Positions 29,264 to 35,983 of a DNA stretch of 35,983 bases are shown piece by piece. Under the pieces are notes generated by a model, which did not search any database, was not told the DNA's origin, and worked only from the letters and a program-made list of their open reading frames with translations. The number at the start of each line of letters is the position of its first letter. The stretch's first letter is position 1. A program made the position numbers and the translations under genes. The DNA is from a virus. The DNA lies in the IMG/VR virus record IMGVR_UViG_3300020203_000004, positions 1 to 35,983 of that record; one strand, written 5' to 3'.

Positions 29264-29298
29264 AAAAAAGGCGCTCCCACAATTAAGTTTGAGCGCCC
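29264..29298 (-). terminator. Intrinsic terminator after the capsid gene
   Basis: On the minus strand GGCGCTC and GAGCGCC form a perfect 7-bp stem (29297-29291 with 29276-29270) around a 14-base loop, followed by six T (29269-29264). It lowers transcription after the highly needed capsid gene; downstream genes need read-through. Confidence 0.88.
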
Positions 29299-29320
29299 TA
29301 TTAGTTAACTCCTAAAACAC

Positions 29321-30637
29321 TTAAGAGTTAGTAAATCCTGAAACGTACACACAACGTGCTGGAGTCTCGATAAACAGTGCACAATCTACGTAGTTACGTA
29401 GTTCAAAGCCTGCGCTGTTTGGAAGTTGCAAGAAAATCTCGCCTTCACGTCCTGGCGTTTTGAAAGAGAGGTCTTGTGCTCCAATTCTCTTACAACGTTT
29501 TGGTGGGAAAATAATTACTTCGCCCGATTTTACCAAGTTGTAAGAAACAATTTCGATCTCTCCGTTTTGACCGAAGTAACAAATAGACTCTGATCCACTT
29601 TCAGATTTCTTTTTGTTGTAGCTTCCGTCAAAGCGACGAAGTGCTGCAAGGTCAGAAGCAAGGTTTGACCATGTATCTGGGTTGCACAGTACTGTCACTT
29701 TTTCGTTGAGTCCGCGTTGAACAGCTTTTCCTACTGCAGTCAAAAGTTTAGAGAAAGTCATTTGGCCAGTAGTAGTAACCGTGTTTCCTCTCCAAAGATT
29801 CCATGTAGCTGAGTTGATGTTGAACAGTGTACCAGTGTTAGAAATAATTCTGCGAAGGCCAGCCATTTCTGCGTAAGCAAAAGAAGCGCCTGTACCAGTT
29901 ACCGCACCCTTGAAGTACACGGTGAGTGCTTTTGCAGCTGAGAAGTCGTTGATGTCTTCGATTGCAAGGGCAGAACCAGAAACCGATATAGTTCTAGTGT
30001 CAGTGTTAACCGCTGTGACGATTACGTTCTTGTCGGTGTCGTCGTTTGCAGTTACGTTCGTGCCGGCTGAGATGGTGAGCGACGTGTCTTTGAAAAAAAC
30101 AAGCTTAGCACCTTCGATACCTGCCCAGATTCCTGCTGCCCATGAAGCTTGACTTATAACGAAAGTTGCAGTAGTTGCGGCTGGCGCAGTCTCATCGAAA
30201 TCACCAATTGCGATATCAGCAATTCCCATTTGACCATGAAGCATAGAAACTTCTAGTCTCTTAGTCGCAGACTCCATCATGTTCTCAACAAGAAGCTCAG
30301 TTGCCTTAACGAAAGCTTTTTTGCTGTTAGAAGCGCGAGCAGCTGCGTCGTAAGCAAGAGAAGACCTAAGCAACATTTGGTTGCCTTGAACTTGTGCATC
30401 TTGCATGTTCATTGATACTGCATCTTCTAGTGCAAAAGCACCAGCGCCTGCAGCAGCGTATGTTACACCTTGTTCTGCACCGACTACCACGGGCTGATGA
30501 TATTTCTCACCTGTTTCCTTATCGCGCTGAACGAAAGGAATCATTTTGGTAAGCTTTGCCGCTTCTGGAATTAGGTTCTCGATACTGTCGCCGTAGGCTT
30601 CTTTAAATAAGCCACTAAGCTCTGCTGGATTAGTCAT
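29321..30637 (-). CDS. Major capsid protein
   Basis: 438 residues. Starts MTNPAELSGLFKEAYGDSIE, with early helix NLIPEAAKLTKMIPFVQRD and later a capsid-type core (MLLRSSLAYDAAARASNSKK). A beta-rich insertion at about 130-240 (ISAGTNVTANDDTDKNVIVT) looks like an inserted Ig-like domain, followed by a P-loop-like NTGTLFNINSATWNLW strand and the end FELRNYVDCALFIETPARCV. Position after the scaffold and before a strong terminator, plus size, identify it as the shell protein. Likely HK97-fold, by context. Ribosome binding site AAGGAGA. Confidence 0.88.
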   Translation of the reverse strand: MTNPAELSGLFKEAYGDSIENLIPEAAKLTKMIPFVQRDKETGEKYHQPVVVGAEQGVTYAAAGAGAFALEDAVSMNMQDAQVQGNQMLLRSSLAYDAAARASNSKKAFVKATELLVENMMESATKRLEVSMLHGQMGIADIAIGDFDETAPAATTATFVISQASWAAGIWAGIEGAKLVFFKDTSLTISAGTNVTANDDTDKNVIVTAVNTDTRTISVSGSALAIEDINDFSAAKALTVYFKGAVTGTGASFAYAEMAGLRRIISNTGTLFNINSATWNLWRGNTVTTTGQMTFSKLLTAVGKAVQRGLNEKVTVLCNPDTWSNLASDLAALRRFDGSYNKKKSESGSESICYFGQNGEIEIVSYNLVKSGEVIIFPPKRCKRIGAQDLSFKTPGREGEIFLQLPNSAGFELRNYVDCALFIETPARCVYVSGFTNS

Positions 30638-30859
30638 AGAAATATCTCCTTGATATTGTAGGAATCGTTTTATTAAATTTACTTGTTTTGTTTTGGTTGG
30701 ATGACTTTTGACTTTGGCTTGAATTTCAAGTTACAAAGCGCTCAGTATCGCCTTCATTCAGTTGCGATGAAAAAGACGAGGGGTTCTTTAAAAAGAGTTG
30801 CCCTAGCTATTGAAATCTTAAGGCAGATTGTAAGCTAAGGCAACTTTTAGGTCTATACT
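30638..30859. other. Scaffold-capsid intergenic region (222 bp)
   Basis: Holds the terminator at 30790-30845, a perfect 13-base palindrome CTTGAAATTCAAG around 30730, and the capsid gene's AAGGAGA leader. A separate promoter for the capsid gene is expected here but I see no convincing consensus pair. The palindrome could be an operator. Confidence 0.5.
30790..30845 (-). terminator. Intrinsic terminator after the scaffold gene
   Basis: On the minus strand AGTTGCC-T-TAGCT pairs with AGCTA-G-GGCAACT (30845-30833 with 30808-30796, one G-U pair), loop of about 24 bases, then CTTTTT. It splits the scaffold and capsid messages. Confidence 0.75.
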
Positions 30860-31735
30860 TTATTCAAGACCTGCTTTGATCCTGTCCATTTTAGCTTTCC
30901 ATTCGTCCCTTGAAATGCCTGGCTCCTTCTTTACAGCGCCCTTCTCCGAGACATTAGGCTGATCAAAACGAGATATAGTCTTAGGACTAATCACTCGGCC
31001 CGTATCGTATTTTCTTATTTTCTTTGCTAAGTCCTCACCTAAGAATTTAAGTAAGTTCTCACCGTCAAGACTAGAGAACAAGCTTTTCTGTTCCTCTAGA
31101 TATTCCTCTTTTACGAAAACCACGACGTCTTCTGGCTTAAGGTCAAGCCCGCGCTTCACGCCTTCGTGCATGTAAAAAGCTAGACGCTTTACCGTGTGTG
31201 GTGTCTTAGGTAGACCAGAAGCCTCTAAGCAAGTTTGAAAAGACTTTTCGTACTGGTCCCTATACTCACCTGACAACTTAACCATCTCTTCCTCTTCTGC
31301 TTCCTTCTTAGCCGTTGCAGCTTCCTCCTCTCTTGTCGCCTTGTCTTTTCTTAAATCGCGAAGCTCCTTGTCTTTTGGATCCATCACTTCATCCTCAAGA
31401 ATAGACATCAGGTGCGTTTCAGCAATTTCGCGCAAATTAAGGCCGAGTTTAGGATTAGTCAGTACTGACAAAGGATCCTTTTTTAGTGCCTCAATGAAAG
31501 ATACTGCTTCCTTGCGAAGGGCAGCGGCTTCCTGGAACTTTTTGTCTGCAGCTTTTCCCTTGCCGTAGTCACTGATAAGGTCAGCCTCGTCAACTTCGAT
31601 ATACTCCCCGTCTACCTTAACCTTAATCTTTCTTGACTCCTTTGGGGCTTCGTTCTCTACGGGCTTTGTGGTTGTGCCAGTGACCACGGGATCAACTGTT
31701 ACCGGGGTTGGCACTACACTAGGTTGTCCTTCCAT
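30860..31735 (-). CDS. Scaffolding protein
   Basis: 291 residues, highly charged. N terminus Pro/Thr/Val-rich, then KVKVDGEYIEVDEADLISDYGKG, the DGE/ISDY motif common to podoviral scaffolds. A long Lys/Glu helix spans about 125-160 (KDKATREEEAATAKKEAEEE), and a basic C terminus (EPGISRDEWKAKMDRIKAGLE) is the usual coat-binding end. Located between portal and capsid genes as expected. It should guide procapsid assembly and leave the shell before packaging. Three bases separate it from the portal gene. Confidence 0.88.
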   Translation of the reverse strand: MEGQPSVVPTPVTVDPVVTGTTTKPVENEAPKESRKIKVKVDGEYIEVDEADLISDYGKGKAADKKFQEAAALRKEAVSFIEALKKDPLSVLTNPKLGLNLREIAETHLMSILEDEVMDPKDKELRDLRKDKATREEEAATAKKEAEEEEMVKLSGEYRDQYEKSFQTCLEASGLPKTPHTVKRLAFYMHEGVKRGLDLKPEDVVVFVKEEYLEEQKSLFSSLDGENLLKFLGEDLAKKIRKYDTGRVISPKTISRFDQPNVSEKGAVKKEPGISRDEWKAKMDRIKAGLE

Positions 31736-31737
31736 CT

Positions 31738-33726
31738 CTATCCTCCTTCTAAAATTAAATTCTGCTCTTCGATTGTGTTTTCAGCCATGGGATCACTGCC
31801 AGCAGGAGCGCTCGGCAGATTAGGATCACCCGGCAGCTCAGCATTCATTGCAGCGCCTGCGTCCATGCCCTGAGCGACGCCAGGATCCATCGGTGGCGGT
31901 TGCATACTTTGCTCGCCCAGAAGGGCTAGTAGTTGTGGGTTAGTCGACAAGAGCAAATCAAAATGCTCTTGTATGTGATCCGTTACCGTTTGCACTACCT
32001 CTGGGTTCTCGCGCGCTTCCGGTGAAGCAAGCACAACCTTATGTTCCCTCACGTGAAGGGAATGTGCGTCAGTGATCATCGCTTGAGGACGACCGCCCTC
32101 ACTCATTCGTTCGTTCTCAGCCCTTATAAGCATTAGCTCTGCTTGATCGCCCTCAATGATCGGCTCAAGCCTTCCCGTAGTCATAACCTGAATATACTGT
32201 TCCGGTGTTTTGATAAAACCTTTCTCCATGAGCGCGTCAGCTAAGTTAACTTTCCCTGCTACAGTTCGCGTTAATGGATTACCAATATCAACCATTACCC
32301 TCGAGATAAGGGATAAGTCTTCGCCCGTAAACTCCTTCATGAAAGGGCGATTAGCCTTACCCGCAATCATGGCCACACGGGGAACAGAAGCAAAATCTTG
32401 GAGCGTTACTATAGTGGCAGTTGCGACATCCTCAAGAAGCCTAATCCAAGCACCTTCTAGGTCCTTAGAGAATTGCACCGCCATAGCTTGCACGAAAGCA
32501 ATAGCAGCGCCTGACTTAAGGGAAGCCTCCGGTTGACCGCGCGTCACTGCGTTAACAGCGCTGAGAGTCTCCATTTTACGCTCGAGCATTTCGATGAGAT
32601 TGTAAAGTTCAGGCGCGCTCTGAGTTAATTGGAGTGCTTCTAACTTTCCATTCCTCTGGTCATACTCAAAATAATTTAAACCTTCTGAAAGATTAGTGTG
32701 ACTAATATTCCCGCCTTTTGGTCCGACTATACTTTGCACGCCAAATTGTTTGTTATTAGTTAGAGCGATAGAGTAAAGGCCGTCTATTGCTTCCTGCAGC
32801 GGGAGGATATCGTACATGATCGTGTAACCGAAAGGTGTCCCGTCTTGCTTACTCGGTTCAAACCGAAAAAGCGGAACCTTTCTGTAAGGTAGTGGTCCAT
32901 CGATTAGCCCTAAGTCAGAACTAAGAAAATGCACCTCACGTCCTTCTGGCAGCGCAGCACTACGAGGATGATAGAACTTGTAGCAAGGGATAAGGTCAGA
33001 ATCTTTTAGAGAACTAGGACTAAGAATGTATTCGTCGAGCATGTCCGTTATGCTAGGAAGTCCCTCAATGCGGTCTGCCAATTCTGGGTAAAGCGCCATG
33101 ACGTCATAGCGGTTTTTGTATGATCTAGTTATTTTCCAGCTGTCAGGACCTTGCTCGTTGTTCGTTACGTCAACGCAGACATCCATAGGAGAAAAAGCTT
33201 CATACGACATATCTCCTTCTGGCACGTCAACGCCTAAATCATTCTTGCCGTAACTTTGCCCGTCGCTAGAGTCCCACGTACAGCTGATGTAAGAGTGATC
33301 ATAGATAAGCCCGTACTCAAGACACTGTACCGTGAAACGCTCCATCCTCTTTTCGCGGTTATAATAGTCGAGTAAACCTGACGCCAGTATCGTTTGCGCC
33401 ATAGACCTGTAGTCTGTGTTAGTCGCACGAGGATCAAAAGCTGGTCGTTGTTGTGTCGTGAGTGCTTTGATATGGAGCGCAATATTCCTGTAATCGTTAA
33501 CACCAATCTTTGTAAAGTCCCCGGTCTTACCTGCGCGCGTAAGCTGCCCGCCGAGCTGAGACTGCTTATAGTAAGCCGAGTAAGAGCGCCGCCACAAGTA
33601 AAGACGGCCCGTAGTTTTGAGGAAATCATAGTAATCCTCAGTCTTACCAATGAGGCTTGGTAGCAGCTCCTTAATTCCCTTAGCTGCCCAGTATTTTGGT
33701 TCGTCGTCCTTCATTCCTTGTTCCAT
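31738..33726 (-). CDS. Portal protein
   Basis: 662 residues, the size of P22-type portals. N-terminal YDFLKTTGRLYLWRRSYSAYY is portal-like. Conserved core: ALHIKALTTQQRPAFDPRAT, DYRSMAQTILASGLLDYY, ECLEYGLIYDHSYI-like, DVCVDVTNNEQGPDSW and LTNNKQFGVQSI. The C terminus (DPGVAQGMDAGAAMNAELPG) is low-complexity. Forms the dodecameric vertex for DNA entry. SD AAGGAGGG; the ATG overlaps the terminase TGA. Order TerS-TerL-portal-scaffold-capsid is standard. Confidence 0.92.
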   Translation of the reverse strand: MEQGMKDDEPKYWAAKGIKELLPSLIGKTEDYYDFLKTTGRLYLWRRSYSAYYKQSQLGGQLTRAGKTGDFTKIGVNDYRNIALHIKALTTQQRPAFDPRATNTDYRSMAQTILASGLLDYYNREKRMERFTVQCLEYGLIYDHSYISCTWDSSDGQSYGKNDLGVDVPEGDMSYEAFSPMDVCVDVTNNEQGPDSWKITRSYKNRYDVMALYPELADRIEGLPSITDMLDEYILSPSSLKDSDLIPCYKFYHPRSAALPEGREVHFLSSDLGLIDGPLPYRKVPLFRFEPSKQDGTPFGYTIMYDILPLQEAIDGLYSIALTNNKQFGVQSIVGPKGGNISHTNLSEGLNYFEYDQRNGKLEALQLTQSAPELYNLIEMLERKMETLSAVNAVTRGQPEASLKSGAAIAFVQAMAVQFSKDLEGAWIRLLEDVATATIVTLQDFASVPRVAMIAGKANRPFMKEFTGEDLSLISRVMVDIGNPLTRTVAGKVNLADALMEKGFIKTPEQYIQVMTTGRLEPIIEGDQAELMLIRAENERMSEGGRPQAMITDAHSLHVREHKVVLASPEARENPEVVQTVTDHIQEHFDLLLSTNPQLLALLGEQSMQPPPMDPGVAQGMDAGAAMNAELPGDPNLPSAPAGSDPMAENTIEEQNLILEGG

Positions 33727-35186
33727 CAGTTCCCTCCTTTGAAAATATTGCGTAACACAGACACTTGTGTAGAGTCGCTTGACCTGTAACTTTCTGGTAT
33801 GAAGTGACGGTGATCGTCAAGTCTAAACATACTTGGCACAGGGTTAGTCTGCCGATCGAGATTTCTTATAAGATACACCAGAGCGGCCAGGTGGTCAAAG
33901 TGTCCGTAAGCCGTGGTCCTTGCGAACTCTTTTCTCCTGTCGTCAAACACGCCGTACTTAAGCCCTCCTATAGTCTTAAGGCAGCGCGCATTGACGCGAA
34001 GCCTGCCCTCACCCACAAGTATTCTTACCTCGTTCACCATAGCGTCAAGTGAGTCCTTGTTAGTCGGTAGAAAGTAACAGGCGTGAAGTGTTCCGAGGTC
34101 CTGAAGCAAGAGAAGGTTATTGTTGTCTGATATACGGAGGTAAGGTTTAAGTTCGCCGTACACTTTCTTTTCTGTGTCGTTAATGAGTGCCGCAAGCCTA
34201 GGCGTTGTCATGGTAGGCCCGTTCATCTCGGCTTCCTCTTCGACATATAAGATACCGCGCCTAAAATCATAGGTCGCAAACAGTACCGCCGTTAAGTCTT
34301 TCACTCCGAGATCCATTGCAGTGTAGCGGTGCATGAAGTGAGAAAAGCCGTCCTTCTCGTATGTCTCGATATAGTCGTCCTTCCATTCTGGAATAATGGC
34401 AAGGGAATCGTCGACCACGAATTGACACAAATATTCACGGCGGAACGTCGTGGAGTCATAACCTCCGCTCTCTAAAGCGTAGAGGTCAATCGTCTCCTTA
34501 GTTACCCGTGTGTTCTGATAGATTGTAAACTCACTGTAAAACCCCAGCATTTTACACTCTTGAGCAATATAGAAATAATCATGTGCCGGCGTCTTTGGTG
34601 GGGTGCTGGCAAGTAAGGTTTTGGCGCCCGTAGTCAGTGTCTGAGGTATGAGAATGGAGCGCATAATATAGTCTAATTCAGTGCAAAACGCCGCTTCGTC
34701 AATTATGTTAAGGTCTGACGATGTACCGCGTAAGTTCTCATAGCTTTGGTTGTCTGTTCCGGCAAAGTGGATTTCTGATCCATTAGGAAACTTGTAGAAT
34801 GAATCAATCACTGAATATTTGGGCAGAAGGAATATAGGACAATCCTCAAATATAATTTTCATAATTGGAAAAATTATCTTCCTCAGCGCCTTACCAGTAG
34901 GAGCGGCAAAACGGATCTGCGCTCCTGGTTGTTGGATAGCTTTCTCTACTGCAATGAGGCATAGAATGAATGACTTTCCATAACGTCGACTACAATTGAC
35001 AGTGTATTTTATACACTCTTTACTTTCTAAAGCTTTTCTTAAACCTAAGTAAAGTTCGTCTTGATAAGGATGGAGTTTGTATTGAAGATTACCAATTTTC
35101 CAGGCTAACGATTGAAGGCTAGGCTTCGCTTTCTTTAGCAGCTCGGAGTAAGGCGACAAGTTGTGCTTGGGTGAGGACGTTTCCAT
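33726..35186 (-). CDS. Large terminase subunit (TerL)
   Basis: 486 residues from the ATG at 35186, chosen because GGGAGG lies upstream; an in-frame ATG at 35231 has no ribosome binding site and would overlap TerS more. ATPase: Walker A-like CSRRYGKSF (about 65-73), FAAPTGKAL, Walker B LNIIDEAAF (about 159-167) and LLASTPPKTP for the coupling motif. Nuclease: AMDLGVKDLTAVLFATYD (290-307) with the first catalytic Asp, and further acidic residues in YVEEEAEMNG. It packages DNA into the procapsid with TerS and portal. Full length for P22-like terminases. Confidence 0.93.
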   Translation of the reverse strand: METSSPKHNLSPYSELLKKAKPSLQSLAWKIGNLQYKLHPYQDELYLGLRKALESKECIKYTVNCSRRYGKSFILCLIAVEKAIQQPGAQIRFAAPTGKALRKIIFPIMKIIFEDCPIFLLPKYSVIDSFYKFPNGSEIHFAGTDNQSYENLRGTSSDLNIIDEAAFCTELDYIMRSILIPQTLTTGAKTLLASTPPKTPAHDYFYIAQECKMLGFYSEFTIYQNTRVTKETIDLYALESGGYDSTTFRREYLCQFVVDDSLAIIPEWKDDYIETYEKDGFSHFMHRYTAMDLGVKDLTAVLFATYDFRRGILYVEEEAEMNGPTMTTPRLAALINDTEKKVYGELKPYLRISDNNNLLLLQDLGTLHACYFLPTNKDSLDAMVNEVRILVGEGRLRVNARCLKTIGGLKYGVFDDRRKEFARTTAYGHFDHLAALVYLIRNLDRQTNPVPSMFRLDDHRHFIPESYRSSDSTQVSVLRNIFKGGN

Positions 35187-35496
35187 TCTGATCTTCCTCC
35201 CATGTACTTCTGCTGTCGCGTTCGTAGTCATTGAATTGGCCGAGATGCTGTTTGCCCATGAATATCAGCATTGGAATGGAGCCGTCTAGTGCTGCCTTCC
35301 ACTGTGCCCTTCGTAAAGACACTTTCATTTCGTCGCCGTAACGTGAGCGTAGATCGTCGAAGGTGCTTCCTTCTATACCTAGCTCCTCACACCAGCCAGG
35401 AGAGCGGTTATAGACAGCCTGCTCACATAAGCCTAGGACGTTTCCAATCTCCTTAGCAGTGCAGAAGACACGGCAAAGGGCAATGAGCACCTTCAT
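35119..35496 (-). CDS. Small terminase subunit (TerS)
   Basis: 125 residues. The sequence VLIALCRVFCTAKEIGNVLGLCEQAVYNR carries the helix-turn-helix of podoviral TerS, then RSRYGDEMKVSLRRAQWKAA, MLIFMGKQHLGQFNDYERD, the usual oligomerisation core and tail. It recognises phage DNA and delivers it to TerL. First standard start is ATG 35496 with AGAGG upstream. However, the bases just before it encode RLGRPPKEVD in frame, a motif normally part of TerS N termini, with no ATG, GTG or TTG before a stop at 35586-35584. A non-standard start or a frameshift is possible. Confidence 0.85.
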   Translation of the reverse strand: MKVLIALCRVFCTAKEIGNVLGLCEQAVYNRSPGWCEELGIEGSTFDDLRSRYGDEMKVSLRRAQWKAALDGSIPMLIFMGKQHLGQFNDYERDSRSTWEEDQNGNVLTQAQLVALLRAAKESEA

Positions 35497-35519
35497 GTCT
35501 ACCTCTTTAGGCGGACGTC

Positions 35520-35801
35520 CTAGCCGCGCATTTTTAGTGCTAGATTTATTTTTGATATATCTGACTCCAAAGAAGTTACGCGACTAACGAGAATGGCCGT
35601 CTCTTTTGATGCTTTCATTGTTTGCTTCGCTTCTAATCTTAGCATGTAGTAGCAAGCAAGCGGTAGGATCGCCGCCACAATAGACGCTAGCCACTGAGTA
35701 AGGCCAAAAGACTCACTCATGAAGACAGCTACAAGAAAGCTACCTTCCGCTACAAGCAGACTACAAAGCATGAGGTCACTAGCGGTTACCTTATAAAACA
35801 T
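35520..35801 (-). CDS. Small two-span membrane protein with coiled-coil tail (holin-like)
   Basis: 93 residues from the ATG at 35801, preferred because AGGA lies seven bases upstream. Two hydrophobic segments (LMLCSLLVAEGSFLVAVFM, about 10-28, and LASIVAAILPLACYYML, about 38-54) and a charged coiled-coil C terminus (ETAILVSRVTSLESDISKIN). Topology matches class II holins, but it sits before TerS and far from the peptidase gene. It overlaps the previous gene by 11 bases. Confidence 0.7.
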   Translation of the reverse strand: MFYKVTASDLMLCSLLVAEGSFLVAVFMSESFGLTQWLASIVAAILPLACYYMLRLEAKQTMKASKETAILVSRVTSLESDISKINLALKMRG

Positions 35802-35983
35802 CGAGGATCCTTTTTTGTGCTGCAATACTAAAATCAAGCCTCACGTTATGCCTTGACATTGGCTCTTCGACAAACAAAATATTTGCTTTGTCCCCATTCA
35901 CCATAAGGTCAACCCTTGAGAATGTGCCGTCCTTGTGTTTCATAACGCCCATTGCAACAAACCAGCCAAAACCGGTTTCTGCC
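35791..35983 (-). CDS. Small basic hypothetical protein, 3' part (same gene as 1-195)
   Basis: This is the C-terminal part of the 86-residue gene that starts at 195 on the other side of the junction. The window end repeats its middle, so bases 35857-35983 are the duplicated copy. The stop TAA (35793-35791) overlaps the ATG of the membrane protein. Confidence 0.75.
   Translation of the reverse strand, partial: AETGFGWFVAMGVMKHKDGTFSRVDLMVNGDKANILFVEEPMSRHNVRLDFSIAAQKRILDVL
35857..35983. repeat. Terminal direct repeat, right copy
   Basis: Identical to bases 1-127. Remove one copy to obtain the circular sequence. Confidence 0.95.

Overview
The window is a complete, circularly permuted genome of a tailed bacteriophage with a short-tailed (podovirus-type) morphogenesis module. 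The first and last 127 bases are identical, so the unique circle is 35,856 bp, and one small gene (195 down to 1, then 35856 down to 35791) runs across the artificial break. Two predicted lipoproteins and a secreted trypsin-type protease point to a Gram-negative host. A Bdellovibrio-like predatory host is only a guess from that protein style. I see no integrase, repressor, RNA polymerase, DNA polymerase or tRNA gene, so a virulent lifestyle that borrows host polymerases is the simplest reading.

Layout. (1) About 10,080-16,438, plus strand: an early/replication operon with a lambda-O-like initiator carrying seven perfect 12-bp repeats, a G39P-like helicase-loader candidate, ERF single-strand annealing protein, SSB and two HNH-type proteins. 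It continues into small conserved phage genes and an unusual series of short overlapping ORFs made of alternating Ser/Thr/Ala and Arg/Trp/Met residues. (2) About 9,780-10,079: the control and origin region, with four DnaA boxes spaced exactly 11 bp apart, overlapping divergent promoters, and a leftward promoter that runs straight into a strong terminator, predicting a small RNA. (3) 35,801 down to 16,431, minus strand: membrane protein, TerS, TerL, portal, scaffold, major capsid protein, decoration-like protein, tail fibre, small structural proteins, tail adaptor, large tail nozzle protein, four internal/ejection proteins, and a lysis cluster ending with an NlpC/P60 peptidase. (4) 7,993 down to 1, minus strand, which joins the late region across the circle: lipoprotein, secreted serine protease, HNH endonuclease, PD-(D/E)XK nuclease, second lipoprotein, ParB-like protein, D12 adenine methylase with a perfect 105-bp tandem duplication, then tail-fibre/LamG receptor-binding-type genes. 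(5) 8,026-9,779: a switch region of small mostly unknown genes in both orientations.

How it works together: the initiator, loader, ERF and SSB should direct replication and recombination from the origin region. Methylase and ParB-like protein may modify or protect DNA. The leftward late genes build the capsid, package DNA, assemble a short tail with fibres and lyse the cell. The parts that look least described are the dipeptide-repeat ORF array, with its uniform -1 overlaps and two missing start codons, and the compact promoter-terminator RNA beside the DnaA-box array.
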